Below, in pieces: positions 43,805 to 52,826 of a DNA stretch of 64,000 nucleotides. Under the pieces are notes generated by a model. That model was given only the letters and a program-made list of their open reading frames with translations, searched no databases and was not told the DNA's origin. This stretch comes from Zopfochytrium polystomum (lineage: Eukaryota; Chytridiomycota; Chytridiomycetes; Chytridiales; Chytridiaceae). The stretch's first letter is position 1. The number at the start of each line of letters is the position of its first letter. The position numbers and the translations under genes were made by a program. Where the stretch lies: contig JAIVFJ010000213.1 in the NCBI GenBank assembly GCA_025765615.1, forward strand, positions 44,650 through 108,649, read 5' to 3'.

Positions 43805-44716
43805 GAGGAATCTCGCTTGGGCGGATCGAGTTGACCGCGCAGCAAAGGAGGCGGTCGGCGTTTTTTGCTGCGAGTGTACTGCGACAAACGTACCGCCATT
43901 TAAGCGCTGCAGTCTATCAAAGAGGCTCTGCCCTTGGTCCCCTTTGCCGGATGGTGTACGACCATTTTTCAATCTGAAAAAATGCTGCTAAATGGGTATG
44001 TTCAATTTGAAACTCTACGTTCGAACTTTCAGTATTTACTTTAATCATTGTTTTACTTGTAGAGCTGGGGTCACTCCAAAATTGAACGAAAGACTAAGTT
44101 TCGTCATTGACTTTGTCACGGACCGAGAGAGCTTATCAAAATGTCGTAGCCAATCGAATGGTGTCTGTTTTGAAGGCAGCCAGCTCAAGCGAAAAGTTTC
44201 CGCCCACTATGCCGTAGCTTGCTGTCGGGGAGACGAATGTGGTACTGGCGACCTTTGTAGCATTTAAATTGGGTCTTGAATTGGCGCTTCTTCGGCAAAA
44301 AGCCCCGAAACCGCTTCAGATTAGAAGACTGCGGGAATACGCTGAGGGATCTTTTTTTTTGGGAGTGTGCTAATCTTAAATATTACCCCTTCCACCGGAA
44401 ATCAAGGCAATCCGAGCGAGGTGCCTGGTGGCAGCAGATTTCGACATCAACGCAGCTTCACCGTTGGCCCAGAAGCTGGGCATTCTGCTCGTGGTAATAG
44501 AAAGCCAGTTTAGTCTCTTGGACCAGAACGCTCCCCTTTCTTTGCGAACGGCGATGGGCGGCGGCGGGACACGGCGGGCGTCGATGCTTTTTTGATGAGT
44601 AAACGAAATTTCCTTTTTCGGTTACATTTGCCACTTGCCACCCTGCCCCGCTGCCCCGCTGCCGCACTCCCGCACACACAATTGACAAATAATAACCCAC
44701 TTAATAAATATCAATA
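43805..44716. other. Intergenic, no gene seen
   Basis: About 0.9 kb between the left element copy and the DUF885 gene; no supportable gene. Confidence 0.5.
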
Positions 44717-47082
44717 ATGGCAGCCGCGCAAATCGCCGCCCTGAACGACAAGGCCGTCGATATCGTCCTGGAGTCTGACCCGCGTGCGTGTCTGTCGTCC
44801 TGAGGGCGGCCTTCCTTCCTTCCTTCCTTCCTTCCTTGATCGACTCAATCGCCCTTTCCATTCATTCATCGATCATCTTCTTTCCACCCACGCCACACCA
44901 CATCCATCCATTCATCCATCCATCCATCCTTACCCTTTGAAAACGAATAGTCTATGCCCCGGTCTTTGGCATCCGCGGCAAGCTCGAGGACCAGGTCTGC
45001 CAGGTGTCCAAGGCCTACAAAGAGTCCATGATCGCCAAGGTGAAGGACCTCCTGGCCGACGCCACCGCCGTCGAGAAGGAGTTTGCAGGAAGCCTGTCCA
45101 AGCAGGACGCCGACGATCTGAGGTTCCTCAAGTTCTTTGCGACGTCGGCCCTCGAGCACGAGGGCGTGCCGGGCGAGGTCGGATACTCGATCGAGCTGAG
45201 CGAAGAGTGCGTGTTTGTGTTTTTTGGCGTATTGTCTGCTTGCTTGTCGGGCCACATGTGCTGATCGTGCCCCCTTTTTTTCACTTACTTTGCATTTTGG
45301 ATGTCGGCGTGTTAAGCCACATGAACGGAAACCTCGCTTTCTTCGAGATGGGCTTTGGTATTTACGCCTCTTTCAGCATGCCCCTTTGTTCGCACGAACC
45401 TTCCGCCAAACTCATTGACAAAAAACAAAAAAAAAAAAAAAAACGCACCTAGGCTCCTACCAGCCAGCCAGCACCCCGGAGGATTTCGCAAACTACAAGA
45501 AACGCTTGGCCCGTCTGCCCAAAGTCTTTGACGACATCATTGACAACTTTCGCCACGGCATCCGCCGGAAGGTCACGCTTCCAAAGTCATCGATCGAGCT
45601 GTTGATCAAAAAATGCACCACGTCGTCGTTCGAAGGGCTCGAAGGGCCTGCGCTCGACGCGGCCGTGCTCGACGGTCTCATGGCCAAGAAAGAGGAGGCC
45701 AAGAAAGTCATGGGGGACGAGGCGTACCTTGTGGAGGATATTAAGGAGTACGTTCTGAAGGGGTACGCGAAGGTGAAAAAGTTTTTGGAGGAAGAGTACC
45801 TTCCACATGCGAGGAAGAACGACGGGTTGTTTGGGTTGGATGGTTACAAAGAGGTAAGAGTTTTCCGTTCGTTTCCCTTTTTTTTGTTTTGTTGATAGCA
45901 CGCTCCTCTCGCTCCGCAACCCCAACCCATCGATGATCTGCAGGCGTACGAAGGTTACATTTTCAAGCACACTTCAGTCCGATACAAGGCCGACGAAATC
46001 CATGAGATTGGGCTGAAGGAGTTGGACCGCATTTGGTCTCGGATGGAAGAGGTGAAGAACCAATGCGGATTCGAGGGCACCGTGAAGGAGTTCCAGAACG
46101 CCATCAACGACCGCGAAAAGTTCCCCTTCATCTACTTTGAGAAGCCCGAAGAGGAGGTTATTCCCTACTACAAGGATATCTTGGTCCGCGCCGAGGAAAA
46201 GATGAAGGAGTACTTTGAGAGGTTCCCGAAGTTTCAGTGCGCAATCGACCCTGTCCCGGAGAACATGGAGGCACAGATGCCTCTGGCATTTTACATGCCA
46301 GGAACGGCGGACAAGTAAGACTTGCAACCTATTCTTCCTTTTTTCCTTTGACAAAATGCCCCAATCCTTCTAAATGTAATATATTCTTTCTCAGGGCGGG
46401 ATCCTTCAGGGCCAACCTTCGCCTCCACAAGACCAAGCCTCGTCACGTTGCGGTTGCCGTGTGTCTTCACGAGGCGATGCCGGGCCACCACCACCAGCTT
46501 TCGATCGCGCTGGAAAACGAGAACCAGCACGTGATCCGAAAGATGAACATGGAGACGGCGTACGCCGAGGGTTACGGCCTCTACAGCGAGTTCCTGGGCG
46601 AGGAGATGGGATTCTACACGAACCCGTTCGACATGTTTGGACGCCTCGAGTGCGAGATGCAGCGCGCGTGCCGCCTCGTGGTCGACTCGGGCCTCCACGC
46701 GAAAGGCTGGACCATCGAGCAGGGCGTTGAGTACATGGCCGCGAGGCTGTCGCTGCCACGAGAGGAGCTCGTGTCGGAGGTCCGTCGGTACTGCGTCATG
46801 CCAGGACAGGCGCTTGCGTACAAGATTGGCGAGATCAAGATGAAGGAGCTGCGGGCGCGCGCCGAAAAGGAGCTCGGAGAAAAGTTCAGCATCAAGAAGT
46901 TCCACTCAGCCATGCTGGACCAGGGGTCGCTGCCCCTGGGCGTGTTGGAGGAGGTTGTCAACGACTATGTGAGTGCCTCTTCTTGTTCCTCCAGTGAATC
47001 AATAGTCTATCCCCGGCGGGTAAGTCTTGACAAACTGTTTCATCGCTTTTCTGCACAGATCAAGAACGCGAAGCAGGAATAA
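44717..47082 (+). CDS. DUF885-family protein (putative metallopeptidase-like)
   Basis: Seven exons: 44717-44783, 44951-45206, 45317-45357, 45453-45853, 45944-46314, 46395-46968, 47059-47082; 577 aa with all phases consistent. The DUF885 hallmark HEAMPGHHHQ is at residues 404-413 (HE-x-PGH, resembling a zinc-peptidase HExxH-like site). It is followed by ETAYAEGYGLYSEFLGEEMG and YCVMPGQALAYKIGEIKMKE, both typical of the family. No signal peptide. Intron 1 carries CCTT and CATC repeats, and intron 3 ends in an A-run. The family is widespread in bacteria and some protists and fungi; its activity is poorly defined. The gene sits between the two inverted element copies but is intact. Confidence 0.9.
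44814..44838. repeat. (CCTT)n tetranucleotide repeat in DUF885 intron 1
   Basis: Six CCTT units within the first intron, with a CATC repeat at 44901-44929 further on. Confidence 0.9.
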
Positions 47083-47431
47083 TGGGAGCCCTAAAACCGG
47101 TTCGGACTTTATTTTGGAAGTTCCCGGGGAAATCGATCACACACACCTTGTAGGCTCTTTTCGGAAGGTGTGGGAAATATAAACACGAATTCACACCATG
47201 AATCGCTGCCACTGAATGGCACTTTAACCGATAAGAACCTCCTCTGGGAGTAGCGAGCGGGATAGATTGACCGCGGCTGCTCGGACTTGTATGTGTGTGT
47301 GTGTCCACTTCAAATCATAGGCCTTATGAGTTTGTCGCCTTCTCCATGAGCGATCTACTTTCGCTGTGATGTGCTGGTCATCATAGGGAAAATGCGCTTG
47401 GCAGTCATATTAAGGCCAAAAAGCCTCTCCT
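47083..47431. other. Intergenic, no gene seen
   Basis: Short spacer downstream of the DUF885 gene. Confidence 0.5.
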
Positions 47432-47680
47432 CTACACGGGCACGGGACCCCAAGACGACGCGTCCTTGAACGCGCCGTCGCTATGCCGGTCAGCGCGCTG
47501 CCGCTCCCCCGAGTCCTTGCCCCTGCCACCGCCTGCGCCGCCGCCCCGCGACCCCTGCGCCGTCAGGTACCTCTCCTCAATCTCTTGCGACGAAATGTCG
47601 GTGAGCTCGCGGCGTTTGGCCAGCTTCCGCAACATGTCCGGCGGCACGAGGTCGTACAGGTCCTGTTCGAACAGGCTCAT
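47432..47680 (-). CDS. Hypothetical 82-aa protein or 5' gene fragment
   Basis: ATG at 47680-47678. The first ~40 residues (SLFEQDLYDLVPPDMLRKLA, then RRELTDISSQEIEERYL) read like a genuine helical protein. The rest is Gly/Ser/Arg-rich. The ATG lies exactly where homology to the helicase duplicate begins on the other strand. It may therefore be the 5' end of a gene cut by that duplication. Family unknown. Confidence 0.4.
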   Translation of the reverse strand: MSLFEQDLYDLVPPDMLRKLAKRRELTDISSQEIEERYLTAQGSRGGGAGGGRGKDSGERQRADRHSDGAFKDASSWGPVPV

Positions 47681-47840
47681 TCACACCACTGCAGCATCTT
47701 ATCTGCGAGTGCTCGAGGAGTTTGGCGCTCTGAATCCCGAGTCGCATATTCTCGTTTGGGGGTGCTCCGCAGGGTTGCGCCGAGAAGGGGATCACAGTCT
47801 CGGCGCTGCGTTTGAGAGAGTCGTGTACCACAAGCCATTC

Positions 47841-47855
47841 AAGGAAATGATCCTC
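47841..47855 (+). repeat. Target-site duplication, left
   Basis: AAGGAAATGATCCTC, identical to 48648-48662, directly abutting the element. The intact helicase has the single-copy equivalent (ATTGAGATGATCCGAGAG) near 53855-53872. Confidence 0.9.
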
Positions 47856-48647
47856 TTTCGTTCCAGCGCGTCCATCGCAGAGCTTTCTACGAGTTCTACC
47901 GCCTTTTCAACATCCTCATGTGAATCAAAGGCTGCACGCCTGCGGTCAAGGTCGGGGTGCCGCTGTGCTGCATGCCCCACTCGTGGACTCGTGGACGGGT
48001 GCAGCGGAGCCGTCGCGTTTGTCGTTGGGCTTGTCGCGCTGGTCTCCGTCACGGAGGGCGGAGGCTGGCAAAGCCACGAAGAGGCCGAACGCGTGGCCGG
48101 TACTTCGGAGCGCGCGGCGTCATTGCCGTCTGTTGCGAAGCCCTCCCACTGGTTCAGCAGAGGGAGCAGCGGTTGGGACGGCGACGATGAAAGGAGCTTT
48201 TTCGGCCAGTGTCGTGGCTGACGCTCATACGCAAGGAGGAGAAGGAGCGAGGAGGAAGAGGGGAGGGGGGCGGAGGAGCACCTGGAATGTGCTAGGTGGA
48301 GAACGTCCTTGCTGTCTCACTCGCAGATGCATCGTTCAACTATCTCTCTCTGTCTCTGTCTCCGTCTCTGTTTCTTTCTCCGTCTGTCTATCTTGGTGAT
48401 CTCTCCCTTCCGGAGTACTTCTCGGAGGTTAAGCGGTTGTAACATCCAGGGAACAGTTAACACAGTAAGAGTCTGCTGCTCAGCCTGCTGTTTTTCTTCA
48501 GCTAAATTGATTTTCCGGGGTGTTCGGGTATCTCTTGCTTTCAGGTACTTCCACACAGACTGGTTTGAAGAGTCTTGACCGGTGCCGTTTTTGCTTGGTA
48601 CAAGTGGCAGGCTCAAAAGTTTCAGAAATTCCAGGTAGGCACGAGAG
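47856..48647 (+). mobile_element. ~792-bp mobile element, right copy, inserted in the helicase duplicate
   Basis: Flanked by perfect 15-bp direct repeats and absent from the paralogous site in the intact helicase. Ends are TTTCGTTCC at the left and GGCACGAGAG at the right, giving only a weak imperfect terminal inversion (about 7 of 9). It contains a CT-rich microsatellite at 48340-48392. No transposase, reverse transcriptase or poly(A) tail is recognisable; open frames through it lack motifs. It is probably non-autonomous. The length of the target duplication fits target-primed insertion better than common cut-and-paste families, but the class is undetermined. Confidence 0.88.
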
Positions 48648-48662
48648 AAGGAAATGATCCTC
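48648..48662 (+). repeat. Target-site duplication, right
   Basis: AAGGAAATGATCCTC, the exact repeat of 47841-47855. After it the helicase-like sequence resumes (GAGAAGTAGTATGTAGCAGC, matching GAGAAGCAGTATGTGGCCGC in the intact gene). Confidence 0.9.
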
Positions 48663-49581
48663 GAGAAGTAGTATGTAGCAGCACTGGCCCTTGGTAATTG
48701 AAATTGTTCTGACGGATTATTGTCGCAGCCATTTGCGCAGTTTGTGTAACTTTCGAGTTGGGACCGTGAAGACGCGTGTTTTGATCGACGATCGACGGAA
48801 CTCAGGCCTCAGGCGATGACTACGCACAGCCCTCTCGAAGGCGGTTAACGTAGATCGTAGTAACATTTGCGTAGTTGAGAGATGAAAGGGGCACGCCTGT
48901 TCGTATTGTTGAATAACCATCAACTCCGCTGATTTCGAATTCACTTTTTCGGAATATCACCTCCTCTGCCTTTTGAAATGCACTTATATGTGCTGGATGT
49001 CAGACGAGCATCCTACCCACAAGCGAAAAATGACTGTCGCTTTTTCAGTGTATGTAGCCCACATGGAATCACTGACTCAAGCATTCAGAGATGCTGGAAT
49101 CGATGCTTGCGGTGTCAACGGGAACATGTCGGCAGCCGAACGGAGTGGTATTATTCATGATTTTTCGAATGGATTGTTTTCCGTGATTGTCAACTATGGT
49201 CAGTAGAAGGCCTTGACGTTGGCGAGCCCCAGACTGCTTTTTTGTTTTTGAATACATATCGCAGGTATCCTCACGGAAGGTGTTGATATTTCCGGAATCG
49301 ACTGCGTGGTTCTGGCTCGCCCGACTCGATCCTCCATTCTGCTCATGCAGATGTTTGGCCGGGGGCTCGGGAAGCACAAATATCCAGGCGGAGTCGAGAA
49401 GGCCGATTGCTTGATCCTCGATTTTGTGGACGAAACTGAGCGAGATGCGGGCGGATGCGCAACAGTCCCGTCCCTCCTGGGCCTTCGGCAAAATGTCAAG
49501 CTGAATTCCGATGCGTCGCCTGATCTAATTACAAAGATGCGTAAGAGGAAACGGAAAGGCAGCGTAAGCAGGCATGAATAG

Positions 49582-49862
49582 GGTAAGATGGCACAGATAC
49601 TCAAGTATTGGCACGGAATGCGGGGTGGATTGCCGTGACGACAATTAATGAAAGTATCTATGCATTGTATCACTGAAGTCTGGTGAAATACTACGCACTA
49701 AGTGCAGCGCAGACCCAAGGACCTTGACAAAATCCAACCAAGTTACAGCTGCCCACACTAAAAGGAAAATGTCGGTCGCAACTCTGAATGTACAAAAAAA
49801 GGAAAGTACTCAATTGGAATGAGCATGGGGAAGAGAACGCGTCCTCACAAAGAAAGTCTGTG
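49582..49862. other. Intergenic, no gene seen
   Basis: Short spacer between the helicase duplicate and the decayed ankyrin region. Confidence 0.5.
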
Positions 49863-50003
49863 CTAACGGATGCCAAGCTGCGTCTTTACGTCGTCCTCAA
49901 ACTCCTTGAGCCGCGGCAGCTGCTCCATCAACAGCTCAAACAAAAACCTTATCACCGACTCGACCGTCCGACTCGCAAACGTAGGCTGATTCATGAAAAT
50001 CTC
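49863..50003 (-). pseudogene. Possible C-terminal gene fragment, minus strand
   Basis: A minus-strand frame reads IFMNQPTFASRTVESVIRF, then LFELLMEQLPRLKEFEDDV and KTQLGIR before a stop. It looks like a natural helical C-terminus, but upstream on that strand the DNA is the ankyrin gene of the opposite strand. I cannot name the family; it could be the stranded 3' end of a lost gene or chance. Confidence 0.3.
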
Positions 50004-50009
50004 GGCCAG

Positions 50010-52559
50010 GACCTGCCCGCCGAGATCATCTCTCGCATCGGCCTGTGCTGCCCGCACCGCCTCGCCCTCCCCACCAACGCGCTCAACCGCTCGCTCCTCA
50101 GGCTCTTTTCGCTGCCCATCCACATCGCATCTCGCGCGAGGAACCACACGCCCAGCCCGCAGCAGCCACGGCACGGCGGTGAATCCGCTCAGACCCGCGC
50201 CCTAGAGGCCGAGGCGACCCACGGCAACATTGCGGTGCTGCAGCTTCTCCTCGACGCGGCCGCCGATGGCGCCAGTGCCGCGGGCGCAACCCGGGCCGCC
50301 GTCACTGTCACAAGCCCCACCCCTCCCATCGGCGCCCAGTCCGCGCCCATCGCCGCGGCCGCATCCAGCAACATCGAGGGCCTCCGACTCCTTGCATCCC
50401 ACGGCGCCGATCTACGCGCGCGGGGCCACGCTGCGCTGGTGGCCGCCGCGCGGGGCGTGGTCGAACTGTGTGTCCCGCAGGCGGGAGCCAGCAGGGGGGG
50501 CCGCTCGCGACGCTCGCGTCGGCGCTGCGCGCGACTTGCGCGCAGCCGCGCGGCGACGGCGTTTGCGACGGCGCGGTGGCGGTCGCAGCCATTCTACTCG
50601 CAGCGGGGGCGGAGATTGACCGTGCGCCGCTGACGGCGGCGGCAACGCAGGGCGGGGCCGCGCTCGTCGGGGTGCTCGGGGCGGGCCCGAATGAGGAAGA
50701 CCCCCGCATTGCGCTGGAGTATTCGCCTGAAATAGCGTCGCGCGAAACAGCCGAGCTGCTGTGGGAGGCGGCGTCGGCCGAAGAAGCGTCGGATGAAGAA
50801 TCGTCGATTGAGCGTTGGTATGCGCCACTATTTTGGGCAGCAAAGGGCGGCAACACCGCCGTGGTGGAGCTCTTGGCGGAGCGGCGCCCTCCAAACCAGG
50901 AAGCATTGGACGAGGCGATTTTGATTGCTGCCCAATGGGGCCACGGCGAAGTGGTCAACCTCTTGTTGGATCTTGCGACGTCGGGGGTACAACCCCTTCC
51001 GCCAGAAGTGCTGCCGTGGTTAGCAAAATGCAATCATTGGAACGTCGTGACCCGCCCAGGGATCGGTCCAATCGGACCGGGAACTCCTCGCAATGGCCGT
51101 GAAATCTGCCAATGTAGAGGTGGCAAGAGAGATCCTCGAAGCTCGACCAAGTTTGCGGAGTGAGTGGGTTCCGATGCTCCAGGAAGCTGCAGCCACAGGC
51201 AATGTGGCCCTTATGCGGCTCTTTATTGACACCAATTCTTGCGAAAGCTTGCAGAAAGGGATCTGAAGAAAGTGGTTTCGGCCGCATCGTCGTCTGGAAG
51301 CGTCGAGGCAGTAGAGCTGTTGCTCCAGTTATATGCGGGCACGCGAAATCGTTCGATACTTTGGGAAGCACAAACCTCCGCAACTTCAGGGGGACACACA
51401 GACGTAATGCGCCTGTTGCTTGACAGTGAGAGCGACCTGCCTCCCTGTAACTTTCCGTCCAAGAAAATGCACCATGAGGATATCCTTGCATGGAATGCTG
51501 TGAATTCCGAAAAAGCGGATCTGCTGATGCTTTTACTCGATCAAGGGTTACGTTTCAACCGCTTTTCCTTTCTCCTATTGGAAGGATGTCTAAATTCGGG
51601 GAAGAGCGCTGTCGTGCGCCTGCTGCTGGAACGAGGCTTCAGCTTCAGCGCCTTTGATCTCAGAAAGCATGTCGAAAAACTTACAGAGGAGAAGATGTTT
51701 GACATTGCCGTCCTTCTTCTAGAACACCCGACAGGTCGCGACGTGGAGTTTCGCAGGCTTCTTTTTTCGATCAGCATCCGCGCAGGGAAATTCTAGACTT
51801 TTGATCTTCTTGATCATCGATCCAGTAGTTGCGGCTGAAGTTGCCTGGTCCATCGAAACAGCCTCAGAAAAGGGCCACTGCTCCTGCGTGAGGGTGATCC
51901 TCGATGGCGGAGCGCCGCAAGAACCGGCTCTGTCGATAGCATTGGAGGAAGCCGCGGACAATGGCCACGCAAATATTGTCGGATTGCTCCTCCGCAACCG
52001 GACTGTAACGATGACGGCCAAGACCAGCAGGGGGCGCCCACCACCAGCTGTCTCTCTCTGCAGACGCATTCAATTCGGCTGTGCTTCAGGGGCATGTGGC
52101 CGTCGTAAAGAAGCTTCTTCATCGCGGGGCGGTGGCCAACTAAATATCCGTAGGCCATGCGTTGCTTTCCTCTTCTCCCGAGATGCTGGAGCTGATACTG
52201 AACACGGGCGTTGCCTCCGCACGCGATCTGGACCGTCTGGTGTTACAAGCCGGGCGCGATGGCCCCGATATGCTGCGCCTCACCCTCAAGTTCGGCGCGG
52301 ACGCTGCGGCCGAATCCAGCGCTGCCGTCGTCGAGGCTGCAAAGGCCGACAGCGGCGAGTATCTCGCGCTTTTGCTGGACCACGGCGCAGACGTCCACGC
52401 GCAGGACAACGAAGCTCTCGTTCAAGCAGCGACCAAGGGACACTTTGACTGCGTGAGGCTGTTGCTGCACAGAGGAGCCGATCCCACGGCGCAAGGTGGT
52501 ATCGCGGTGGTTGAGCTGAGAGAGAATCCGAAAGGAGCCCTGAGTTTATGGACGAAATG
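50010..52559 (+). pseudogene. Ankyrin-repeat gene with several frameshifts and a stop
   Basis: The beginning resembles an F-box-like helix (DLPAEIISRIGLCCPHRLAL). Ankyrin units then follow in changing frames: THGNIAVLQLLLDAAADG and SNIEGLRLLASHGADLRARG (frame 1), GNTAVVELLAERRPP and GHGEVVNLLLDLA (frame 2, from about 50480), a third frame near 51090-51240 (MLQEAAATGNVALMRLF), SGGHTDVMRLLLDSES (51239 on), GHANIVGLLLRNRTV (51801 on), and GEYLALLLDHGADVHAQD to a stop at 52557-52559. An in-frame TAA follows HRGAVAN near 52142. At least four frame changes and one stop make it a decayed gene unless assembly errors are frequent. No clear ATG. It would have been a protein-interaction protein. Confidence 0.75.
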
Positions 52560-52826
52560 ATCCAGTTGGGGCTCATACGCCAGTCATAGTTCGCTGTTGA
52601 AGCTTATTGTGAGAAAGAATCTAAGTTTTGCCAGCTATGTGTGATATCCGAAAAATAAACCACTAAGAACCTTACACGATGTGCGTGACCTCCTCGTTCG
52701 ACCAAGAGACTCGGTGCCACCGACTTTCTGTGATTGGCATGAAACGTCGCTGAGCCGTGTCAGAGTGGCGTTTGTCCGTTGGGCCGGACAGTCGGTGGTC
52801 CTTCAATCCTCGGATTAACAGCACAG

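Larger units (their letters stand above)
47683..49581 (+). pseudogene. Irc3-like helicase duplicate, 5'-truncated and interrupted by a mobile element
   Basis: Corresponds to 53690-54680 of the intact helicase gene, in the same order and including intron positions, so it is a DNA-level duplicate and not a retrocopy. Preserved pieces: [34 protein letters not shown] (motif III SAT changed to SAG), VYHKPFKEMI, then the element at 47856-48647, then the CNFRVGTVKTRVLID-like remnant near 48745. The last block is [40 protein letters not shown] and QMFGRGLGKHKYPGGVEKAD. The ATP-binding half and DEAH box are absent, frames are broken and the 3' third is lost. Confidence 0.92.

Noticed and set aside
43003..43834. 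ATCGAGCTGA/ATCGAGTTGA as target duplication of the left element copy
   Set aside because: Imperfect and set 20 bp away from both element ends; kept only as a weak note.
47466..48399. Long open frames through the mobile element (251 and 159 aa)
   Set aside because: No conserved domain, low-complexity composition, and the longest frame runs across the host/element border; not supported as element-encoded proteins.
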